Assembly: GCA_018398765.1 (NCBI GenBank)
Contig: JAHBMJ010005964.1
Location: 1 to 55,959, forward strand
DNA length: 55,959 bases
Reading direction: 5' to 3'
Source of the DNA: Chromera velia
Taxonomy: Eukaryota > Sar > Chromeraceae
Below the pieces are notes generated by a model. That model saw nothing but the letters and a program-made list of their open reading frames with translations, searched no databases and had not been told where the DNA came from. The stretch's first letter is position 1, and the number at the start of each line of letters is the position of its first letter. A program made the position numbers and the translations under genes. Positions 41,342 through 50,659 of the stretch are shown in pieces.

Positions 41342-42852
41342 CGGAGCCCTGCGGGTCCTCCAGAGAAGCGACGGCAGGAGGGAGGGCAGTGGAAATGAGA
41401 GGGAGGGGGGGCAGTGGCTTCTTCCCGTGCTTCGTCCTGTCTCTCACTCTGACGGACCCATTTCGAGAGCAGAAGAAAGGAAAAAAGGAACGAGAGACAG
41501 ACGGACCGAAAGAAGACAAAGACAGACAGAAAGAAGGAAAGAAAAAAAGGAATGAGTGTAGGAAGGAAGGAAGGAAGGGATCAAAGCAAAAAACATACCG
41601 AACACTTCGCCTGTTTTGAAAAAACGGACTTCAACTTCGGCACACTGGTCAGGTCAGAGGCTGCGGTCACCCACGTCATCCTGCACGCAACCTCATGCGG
41701 AAATTGTACGGACCTCTACACGAAATGTACAGAATGAAAATTCGACCTTACAGAAGCATAAGTACTACTGACTCTGCACGTTCGATGCAGTCGAATGCCT
41801 TCCTTTTCATCCACAGGGTTCAGTGCATAGCCCTGAGGGAAGGCGGGACAAGCAAGAAAAAAAAAGAGCAGAAGGGACTTCGACTACGGACACACACCAG
41901 GTCTTTAGTTCCAGCTGAATGTAAATGTGGATCGACAGGCAGCTGTGAAGCACCCAAGCACGTAAGAGTACATTCGAGCACAATTCTAGAATCAGAGTGG
42001 TCGGCTGAAAAGATTTTTTCAAACAGAGACACCCGCCCCTCTTGTTCGTGCTCATTCCTTGCGACGTTTCTCTCCTCCAACCCACCCACAAAGCACGGGA
42101 CAGATGAATGACAGAGGACAAAAAACACAGGAAGAACCCAAAGGCAGACCCACCTGTATGCGGAGAAATCTAGATATCGAAGGAGCTGCACCATTTCCGT
42201 CGTGTGCCCACCTGCCGCCGATTGGACCAACAGATGGCACACCAACAAAAGCATCCAAACGGACAGACGGTCTGCTACATTTGCAAGCAAAGATACCCTC
42301 TCCAAAACCATGCGATCGAGGGGGGGCTGTTCCAACATGTGGATCGAAAAATGAGAGGTGCACGCGTGCAGACAAACAGGCATGCAGGGAGGAAGGCAGA
42401 CAGCCAGAGAAAACACCTGATACCGCCTCTGGAAGATTCAACCTGTGCAGAATGATAGAAGCGCACAGAGAACACTCGGAAATAAGAGGGTAGAGTGACA
42501 GACCACAGATTCTTCTGTGTGGTTTCTTCTTTTACTTTCAGCCACCAGAGAGGGTATCTAGATGGGTTCTTTTTTTCTCGATTAGACAGACAGGGAGACG
42601 GGTACACAGTCAGACAGGCAGCGAGGCAGACGGAAGCGCCCACGCCCTCTACATCCGGCCACAGACAGACAGACCAGATCCGAGCACCGCCATTGTCCTC
42701 ACACGTCCACCTGTGCACCCCTGCATCTCCCTGCTCTTGGAGGGCCACTTAGAGAGAGACACTCGGGATTGAGCCCAGATGAACAGACGGCCCAAGACGA
42801 CAGCCAAAACAAACCCCACTCCCAACAGGAGCCCGAGCGTTGACTCCCGCAT
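39385..42852 (-). CDS. ALG14: ALG14, membrane-anchoring subunit of UDP-GlcNAc transferase, eight exons
   Basis: The exons 42852-42675, 42211-42154, 41680-41599, 41237-41167, 40553-40475, 40162-40094, 39773-39673 and 39454-39385 join in phase to 235 aa. The N-terminal TM anchor is LGLLLGVGFVLAVVLGRLFI. The GSGGHTTEM nucleotide-sugar motif is created across the exon 1/2 junction. It is followed by SVIPRSREV, a TM-like helix (TSAVTTVVAFFFCIGVI), NGPGTCVPV, FFVESFCRTKSLSLTGKLLY and the tail HWPELTEKWKKAEYFGVLL*. These are ALG14 hallmarks. With ALG13 it adds the second GlcNAc to dolichol-PP-GlcNAc at the ER membrane. No ALG13 domain is fused. Confidence 0.94.
40971..41035. repeat. 22-bp tandem repeat, three copies, in ALG14 intron 4
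   Basis: GGTTTCTTTCAAGGGAAACG recurs three times with a two-base linker. Each unit contains a near-palindrome (TTTC ... GAAA). Confidence 0.9.
41252..41336. repeat. (CACACG)n-(CA)n-(GA)n compound microsatellite
   Basis: It lies directly before exon 4 of ALG14 in the transcribed direction, where its complement (TC)n(GT)n forms the 3' end of the intron. Confidence 0.9.
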
Positions 42853-43702
42853 CAGATGGAGAAGTCGGACAGCAGTCGCGGTTGATGCAGGAAGAGCGTT
42901 CACATGAATCACACAACGAACAGAGATGCGAAGAGCAGCGCGCAAAAGTCTTCTGTGGCTTTGCTCAGGACATTCGATGCAGAAGTCCAACAGAACTCAG
43001 GACATTCGATGCAGAAGTCCAACAAAGCTCAGGACATTCGATGCAGAAGTCCAACAAAGCTCAAATCCACGGGTCAACTTAATTGCATTCTGGGAAAATC
43101 TCGTGCGCAATTGAAGAGAAACCATCTGGACGGGTGAAGTGCAGCAGAAGATGACACGCTTCCAGACTCTCTCAATACTCTCTCATGGCAGGCTTTTCGT
43201 TGCTGTTGTCGATTGTTGTCGTCCATCATACACGTACGCTGTGAGCATCCCGTGCTCCCCGTCCATGTCCCGTCTACATTCGTCTTCGCCGATCATTCGC
43301 CGGCCGCGATCTCAGACTTCCGCGTCTACATGCATCGCTGCTCGAATGCATGCCGTCTCCGCCGTCTCCACCGTCTCCAGTAGCGCGTAGACGGGTTGAC
43401 CATTCTTGATCGGCATGACAGGGCTGCACAATTCTTTCTTTTTTGAATCATTCTTGCACGCCTATATATATACTCCTCATCATGACTCTCATGCTGGACT
43501 GTATGGAAGTGCCCTGATGTGCTTTAAGCCATTTTGGTGCAGCAATTCGAGCACTCTTGCCCAGAGTCTGAACCTTCGCGCCAACGGAGGGTGCTGTCTG
43601 TCCTGAGCTTCATGCTCCGGCTCTAGCGACACTCCCCAAGATCGAGACATATCGAGACGGGAAGTGACGCTTCATCTCTCAAGCTCGCTGGGTTGTGGTG
43701 AG
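42853..43702. promoter_or_regulatory. head-to-head region ALG14 / small basic protein, with 32-bp tandem repeat and TATA-like element
   Basis: A 32-bp unit (CTCAGGACATTCGATGCAGA...) is repeated three times at 42964, 42996 and 43028 (to 43059). CCTATATATATAC at 43461-43473 is a TATA-like sequence about 230 bp before the plus-strand start at 43703. Short open frames here lack support. Confidence 0.5.
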
Positions 43703-44020
43703 ATGATAAGATCCGTCTGTAGAGCCCTGTGCGAGGCTGCCAAGACCATTCCTGAGTCGGTCTCCAGGTCTTTCCCGTCTCCGTCTCCGTCTCGTCTGCC
43801 GGGGATGTCCTCTGGTTTATTGCTTAGTCCCTTCCATGCCCCTGTCTCAGTCTCCCCTTTTGGTCTGTCGAGTAGCGCCCGGCGGTTTATCGGCAGTGTG
43901 GGGCGGTCGAACCGTCCCTCGAAGTACAAATCCTGGCACTCCCACCAGCTGTTGAAGAAATTCAAGAAGAGGAAAAAGTTCGTGAAGAAAAACAAGGAGA
44001 CCTGGGTCAGGGTCAAGTGA
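43703..44020 (+). CDS. small very basic protein with mitochondrial-type leader, possible organellar ribosomal protein
   Basis: A single frame of 105 aa starts at MIRSVCRALCEAAKTIPESV, an amphipathic Arg/Ala/Ser-rich leader without acidic residues in the first ten positions. A Ser/Pro-rich linker follows, and then a compact basic C-terminus (SKYKSWHSHQLLKKFKKRKK, then FVKKNKETWVRVK*). Size, leader and Lys content are typical of small mitochondrial ribosomal proteins, but I cannot assign a subunit. An in-frame ATG at 43664 is possible. No intron is evident. The minus strand is also open. Confidence 0.5.
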   Translation: MIRSVCRALCEAAKTIPESVSRSFPSPSPSRLPGMSSGLLLSPFHAPVSVSPFGLSSSARRFIGSVGRSNRPSKYKSWHSHQLLKKFKKRKKFVKKNKETWVRVK

Positions 44021-45060
44021 CCATCGTCATGCGAGCAGCCTGCTCTATTGGAAAACGAGGAGAACGGACCTGGGCTGTCTGGAAAGGAGGTAGAGGGGGT
44101 CCTCCGTCCTCGGGCAGGCATGTGGACTTCTGTGACGTTCTGTGAGACGCCGTGAGGGTCTCTTTGGAGGGGTGGGGGCTCTTAGGCGTCTCCTTCTCTG
44201 CTTTTGCTCAGTTGTGTTTCGTTGAAGTGGTATTCTTTGGACTACGATTCTGCTTCTGCGGTTGATCCTCTTCAGGATCGAGGCAGCGAGTAACTCTATT
44301 CAGAGCGATAGTGATATGGCCTCCAACTGACAGCCGCCCTCAAACTTCCATTCCAACCAGGGGCACTGAATCCCTTTTTAGACCTTTGTTGGCAATCGCC
44401 CTCAAGTAATCCCTGCTCCATAGATTCATGCATTCATCCAAACCCACAACACGCAAACAACCCCAATACCACAGTTCAAGCCCAACGAAGAAGCAGCCTC
44501 GGCAGTCGCCTTGATGGATTCACACATTCACTGGTACAGTCAACCAGTCACGCCAGTCAGCCTTATTGTGTCTTTCTCTCGCTTACTCACTCACTAACTG
44601 AGACGGTCGGGTTTTTCGATAATTCGATCAGTTGACTGTCCATAAGTGCATCTGCGCATCTGTCTGATCCCTCGTCCACGTTCATGTGTTTAAGGTAAAG
44701 CAGCAGAAGAAAAGGGAAAGTCTCCAGTCTCTCCACCTCCTCTAGAATTCTGCAATTTCATGATCCAGGCTCCTCTCATTCACCTATCCATCCATCCATT
44801 CATTCAAACTGCCCTCATGTCCTCCTTCAAGGAGAGGCTAGCTGTCCTTCACTCACTCCAACTGAAAGAACCGATCTGATCCATCGGTCGATCAAGCTAT
44901 TCGATCACGCAACCATGAGTCATGCGAGATTGAATTCATCCATCCATCAGATTCTCTCCTGGCAGTTGACCATCTCTCCAACAATCAGACTATTCTACTG
45001 CCCTTCTTCTTTTTAGGCGACAGACGCACAGCGTCACACCACCTTGAATCGACTGCCTTC
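44021..45060. other. no gene recognised
   Basis: Mixed-composition sequence with many short CATT/ATCC/CACT runs. No splice-bounded frame or repeat array was identified. Confidence 0.4.
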
Positions 45061-45746
45061 ACTTCTTGATTCAGTCATTTGTTCGATCCTTCCTTCTTTC
45101 CTTCCTTCCTTCCTCCCTGCACTCTTTTGCTCCTTCCGCGCACCTGTCTTTCTCTCTCCCTGTACCTCTCTGTCCCTCCTTTCTTTCTTTCTTTCTTTCT
45201 GTCTTTCCTTCCTTCCTTCTTTCTTTCTTTCTGTCTTTCTTTCTTTCTTTCTTTCTTCCTTTCCTTCCTTCCTTCCTTCCTTCCTTCCTTCCGTCTGCGT
45301 TTTTGTTAGTTAGCTAGTCAGTTACCTAGTTAGAAGACGCCTAATGTGTTTCATTTTTCTTTCTTTGTGTCTTTCTTTCTTTCTTTCTTTCTTTCTTTTT
45401 TTTTTTCGTCTGTGTATGTGTGTTTCACCCTTCTTTGTTTTCTCTTTTTCTTTTTCTTTCCTTCCGTGTGTGTTTAAGTGTTTCTTTCTTTCTTTCTTTG
45501 TGCGTGTCTCTGTGTCTGTCTGTCTGTCTGTCTGTCTTGAGTGGAAGCAGCAGAGGAGTAGCGTGTGAAACCAGTGATCACGTGAAAGTCTGTCGGGAGG
45601 TGGAGAGGCAAGGGGCGCTTAACTTTCACCTTTCGGGCCCCCTGCCCACGCTGTTTAATTGTTGGTGCTGTTCTTTTGTCTTTGTTCTTTCTTTCTTTTT
45701 GTCTGTTGTGTTCATGAAGAAAAGAAGGGAGAAGAAGAAACATATA

Positions 45747-45777
<31 letters not shown>

Positions 45778-45960
45778 CGTTGAAGAAAAGAAAGGAGAAG
45801 AAGAAACATACAGTCTGTCTGTCCGTCTGTCTGTCCGTCTGTCTAAGAAAAAAGAATATGTCTGTTTGTTTGCCTTTCTGTTTTTGTCCCTGCCTTCTTT
45901 GTTTCTTTGTTCTTTTCTTTTTTTCTTTCTGGTTTTCTCTGTGTCTGTCTTCATACCGAC
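45061..45960. repeat. pyrimidine-rich tetranucleotide arrays (TTTC/TTCC, CTGT)
   Basis: CTTT/CTTC runs are concentrated at 45090-45115, 45178-45300 and 45355-45400, and CTGT runs at 45513-45537, 45748-45778 and 45812-45845. Two diverged copies of a segment GAAGAAAAGAAGGGAGAAGA lie at about 45715 and 45782. Long frames on both strands are products of the repetition. Confidence 0.85.
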
Positions 45961-47130
45961 TTGGTTATCTATTGTTTCAAAGAGTCTTTTTTTAAGGTTT
46001 TTATGGTTGCATCGTATGCATGTCGTTCTTTTAGTTTTGAAGAGTCACTTACGCATGCATATTTATAATCACTAACACCTGCTTGTGGTGTACGTCACTC
46101 TGTGTCTTTAAAATCCGGATCCGGCCTATTTATTCAGTCTACTAGCTTGTTCATGGAGGCTATATCAGCGTACACATCTGCGCATGTATTTTACATACTG
46201 AAATTCTATCACGCAAACAGTTTGTGGCACAAGTATTCAGGTTGTTTGGGCTGGCCTGGGTACGTCATAGCACGTGTTTTTTGTAAATGCTCAACGTTAA
46301 ATGCTCGTCATAAATTCAGGCAGGAACTTGCTAAGAAAGCAATCCTCTAGATATCACTAATTCATAAAGAATTCCACAGAGCAAAATAGAGCAGAATCTT
46401 AAATCTTTTGTTTGTACATTAAAATTACGGTCGCTTTGTGAGTTATGTGTCAAACGTTTCAAAATTTTATAATTAAAACTCTACTATATGACTATTATAC
46501 ATCATCGCTACCAGCCCATAATATTCTAAATAGACCTCTATAAGGTTTGGCTGCTTCGATGATCTTTCTATCAAGATCGAAAGGACAGAAACATTGAAAG
46601 CAGATTTTGCATTCTTTGTGTATCTTCAGGCTTCAAATTACTTCAGATATCAACTTTTTCGCATCTATTTGCGCGAGAGCTTTTTGCATTCTTCATGCAT
46701 GCATTATGATAAAATTCAAAAATCCAGCCATGCAGGGCTTCCGCGCCTGCACGCGCTACGCAAAAATATATGTATTGCAGTTTGTTTTTTCAGCCTCACG
46801 CTCATCTTACTGTACGTATATGATAATTGAAAAATGTCGATATTAGATGCAGAGGCACACCCTTATCAATTTCAGCTGCTAATTCGTTTTAGTTTAAAAG
46901 TTACAAATGTTTATGTTTTCAGATGAAAAGTAATGCAGGTTATACATAGTGATCCTAGCATCACTTTCATTCTACATATCAATTGTATGCAATAATATAT
47001 TTTTGGTGAAGCATTAGAAAACCTGTTTGCAACATAAAAGGTGTTTATAAGAACGCTTTACCCTATCAATCTCAGCTGCTAATTCGTTTTAGTTCAAATT
47101 TTAAAGTTATGAATATTTATTTTTTAGAGG
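45961..47130. other. AT-rich stretch without recognised gene
   Basis: Low GC. It includes a diverged direct repeat (TATCAATTTCAGCTGCTAAT at about 46864 and TATCAATCTCAGCTGCTAAT at about 47064, continuing TCGTTTTAGTT). No coding signal. Confidence 0.5.
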
Positions 47131-47262
47131 AAAAGTGATGACTGGCTGACTGGCTGACTTTTTTAGATGGCTGACTGGCTGACTGGCTGACTGGTTGACT
47201 GGCTGACTTGGCTGGTTGACTGACTGACTGACTGACTGGCTGGCTGACTTGGCTGACTGACT

Positions 47263-47294
<32 letters not shown>

Positions 47295-47935
47295 GATTGA
47301 CTAACTGACTGACTGACTGACTGACTGACTGACTGACTGACTGACTGGCTGGCTGATTGACTGACTAACTGACTGACTGACTGACTGGCTGGCTGGTTGG
47401 TTGGCTGACTCTGACTGACTGACTGACTGGCTGACTGACTGGTTGACTGACTGACTGACTGACTGACTGACTGACTGACTGACTGACTGACTGACTGACT
47501 GGCTGACTGACTGACTGACTGACTGACTGACTGGCTAACTGACTGTCTGAGTGTCTTACAGGCTGACTGACTGGCTGAATGACTTGCTTACAGGCTGAGT
47601 GACTGGCTGACTGACTGGCGGACTGACTGGCGGACTGACTGACTGACCGACTCATTGACTGACTGACTCACTGACTGACTGACTGACTGACTGACTGACT
47701 GACTGGCTCACTGTCCGACTGACTGGCTGACTGACTGACTGGTTTAGTGGCTGACTGACTCGCTGACTGTCTAACTGACTGACTGACTTTCTGACTGACT
47801 GGCTTACAGGCTGACCCTGTGGCTGACTGACCGGCTTACAGGCTGAATCACTGCCTGACTGGCTGAGTGGCTGACTTGCTGACTTCGTTGCACGCTGACT
47901 GACTGCATGACTGGCTGACTGGCTGCCTGACACGA
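47131..47935. repeat. (GACT)n tetranucleotide array, about 800 bp
   Basis: Nearly continuous GACT/GGCT units run for about 800 bp. Because 4 bp and 3 bp have a 12-bp common period, every frame stays open and reads as Ser-Gln-Ser-Val repeats on the minus strand. This is not a protein gene. Confidence 0.95.
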
Positions 47936-49586
47936 AGGATCTGCACACTTGCGCAATACGGTCGCCTGCAGACTCTCCTGAACATAGAGACGTCAGTGCA
48001 CAATTCAAATGAAGTTTCCGGGACGTTTATGGACTGGCTGGACAGCTTTGCTTCGCGTAGATGGCCGGAGACGTTCGGACCCGGTCAGAGACGGCAGGAG
48101 ACGGCACGGTCTCCTCCTCGACAGACGGCGAAGACCGCTGTGAAAGACCGCTACCTTCACTGTACCTCCGAAGCAGACGGCGAAGCAACCGGCTGGATAG
48201 AGCTAGGTAGGTCTCATAAGAGCCTTCGAGGGCGACGAAGCTGTTTGTGGAAGGTGCCTAGGTAGGGCTTCCGTGTGTGAGGTCCGATTGACGGGCGGCG
48301 GAGCGCGCCCCGGCCAAGGTCGCTAGCAGCGACGCTAGGTATACGTCGGCTTTTGGGGGGGGACGCCGGGGGCGATGCTGCATCATCCGACGAATTCTGA
48401 TGGCAGGATCGGTCAAGATGAGGCAACCACATGCAACCACTCTTCGGGACTCTGCATCGCAGGACAACTTCTTCACTTCAACACACGAAGCGAAGGCCAA
48501 ACGTTTGAACAAGACGTGTACACGCAATGCCCGAGAGCCGACGTCAGGGTATTGTTTTTGAATGTTGCCGAAGCGTCTCTCTTGCTTCATCCCGTCTTTC
48601 TGCAGTCCCGCGGGTTTTTAAAAATAATATGTTGTACTTTGGCAGTCACTCCTTTGATCTCTTCGCCCTTCTCTGTGTCCAAAGAGCTTCTGCGCGTGCC
48701 GCGTGAGGAGGTTGAGAGATGAAGGGCAACCGACAGAATTCTCCATTGAGGAGGTTTGCGATTCGTGGAGGGACTGTTAATTGGAGTGAGACGGCGTGAG
48801 AGTTGTAACACGAGAAAGTCAGTTGCCGTGTTCCTGTGCATCCCGGACGACCCAGATGTCCGCATTGGAACGTAGAAAGACGATTATGAAGTACTCACTC
48901 TTCTCTGGACTCGCAGCTCACCGCTAGCTTTTTTTCTCTTTCCTGTCTCCCTACATTCGCCCCTCAATTTTCTTCTCTCGATCTATCTCCCCCAATATTC
49001 CCTTCAGCTCCTACTTTCGTCACTTCCCCTCCCTGTCTCCTCGGTCCTTTGGCTCCCATACGCTCTCTTGTGACCTTTTCTCCCTTCCTGGACCGCTGAT
49101 TCCCTCTAATGCTCCCTGCCCGATCGAATTCCAAGTTTGTCGAACTCCTTTAATGGAACTCCATTGATGGGAACCTCCACTCAGTCTGGTGACCTTCAGT
49201 GGAGTGCCTCACGGTCACCTCGCACACTGTCTTGCTCCTTCATTGTTGATGGTGACCGCAGATCGTTCACAGAACCCATCGGAGACAGAGTCGGGGGTCT
49301 CTCGCCCTCTCTTGGCGGTGTTGCGTCAATTGAACGGTGAGCGGTTCGTCCCGTCTCCCTCCCCGTTTGGTTCCTTTGTGAGTCCTCCCCCCCAAAGTGC
49401 TCTTTCAGGAAATGCGTCTCCACATCTCTACAGCCACTTGTCACTTCCTGCCGCACTTCCTGCCGCCTCAAGCGGTTTCTTTCTGAGTGAGGCCTGTCCT
49501 TTGCAGTCCTGGTTTTCCGTCTTTGAGCCATTCCGAGCTTTCTCTCTTAAATACCGTCTCCCGCCTTTGCTTCTGATGTGCTGCAG
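47936..49586. other. no firm gene; possible 5' part of the plus-strand gene
   Basis: Several frames of 60-115 codons exist on both strands at 48000-48870, and a pyrimidine-rich stretch at 48930-49130. A plus-strand frame at 49137-49340 (GTSTQSGDLQWSASRSPRTL, then CSFIVDGDRRSFTEPIGDRV) and the 49189-49586 frame upstream of the next feature may be coding, but the start could not be fixed. Confidence 0.3.
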
Positions 49587-50513
49587 ACAGACTCTGTTCA
49601 TGACGGGATGGGGGCTCAGCAGCATTGGGTATTTCTACCAGCACCACCCTGTATCTCTCTCAGATGGAAAACCGAAAAACAAGGGTAAGTGGCTTACCCA
49701 TCTACGAGTAGGGTAGCCTTTCATTCTGTTATCATTCCTTTCGGACACCTCTTTTCCTTTCATTGAAATTCGTCTCGTTGGCTTTTTTTCAACTGATTCC
49801 GCTTGCGTGTCTGCTTGCGGTATCTTCCGTCATGTCCCTCCTCTTGAGATCTTTTTTTCAGTCTCTCTCGCTCCTCTGTTCCTTCTTTGGGTGACAATCC
49901 GTCCCTTGGGCTTTGAATTGATCGGCTGAAGACCCTCTCAGTCACAGGGACTGACGCAGCTCTGCGGAGATCTGTATCCCCTTCGCCTCCTCTTGCTCTC
50001 TGTGTGACTGTCCGCAGGGGGAGAGACAACAGATTGCCACCGCCACTTCTGCATGTCCTTTCGGTGTCGACTGCTCTCTGTTGCAAGGTTGGTTGCCTCT
50101 TTCCCCCACCCATCCCCCCACCTCGATCGCCCTCTTTTCACCCACTGCCTTCTCTTCCTCCCAGTATTCATTTTCTCTCTCCTCTCTTCTCCTCTCAGCC
50201 TCCATGCTGAACGCTCAGTGTCATCCAGCCTGCTGGTTTTGGTTCATTTCAACATTTCCGTGGTGCTCTCTGAAAACACGTGACCTATCGGCCCGATCTG
50301 GAGTCTGTGACGCTGTGCCACATTGTCGAAGTCACCTCACGTTCCTACCTCTTCACCCCTTTTCTTTTAAATTGCAGGTGTCCCTTGACTCTTGAGCACG
50401 CCTCTTCCTTTCTCATTGGCCTCTGCACCAACAGGCCTCGGCCCTGCACACAGTCTCCTCTTCCCTCCTCTCAAAAGAGGTGCGCTTCCAGCGTTTGTCT
50501 TTGCTGTCTCTGA
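49587..50513 (+). CDS. uncharacterised Cys-containing protein, internal exons
   Basis: Three plus-strand exons with TGCAG or CGCAG acceptors join in phase. They are 49587-49684 (TLFMTGWGLSSIGYFYQHHP, donor GTAAGT), about 50018-50091 (GGETTDCHRHFCMSFRCRLL) and 50378 to about 50485 (CPLTLEHASSFLIGLCTNRP, then RPCTQSPLPSSQKR). The first exon resembles an extracellular or membrane-adjacent segment. Start, end and further exons (a candidate lies at 50582-50658, ending DTCMCIAWKDR) are unresolved. I do not recognise the family. Confidence 0.4.
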
Positions 50514-50659
50514 GAGTGCATCTGCTCACACAAAGCTTGGAAATGATCTCTCTTTTCGTACCACGTGGAGACGCCGGTGCAGGAAAATGGAAGTTTCTCT
50601 TCGAAGCCTTTGGATGGCTTCAGTGACACATGCATGTGCATTGCTTGGAAAGACAGGTG

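Noticed and set aside
47365-48008. Ser-Gln-Ser-Val repeat proteins on the minus strand
   Set aside because: Produced by the GACT tetranucleotide array; no start context, splice sites or codon variation typical of genes.
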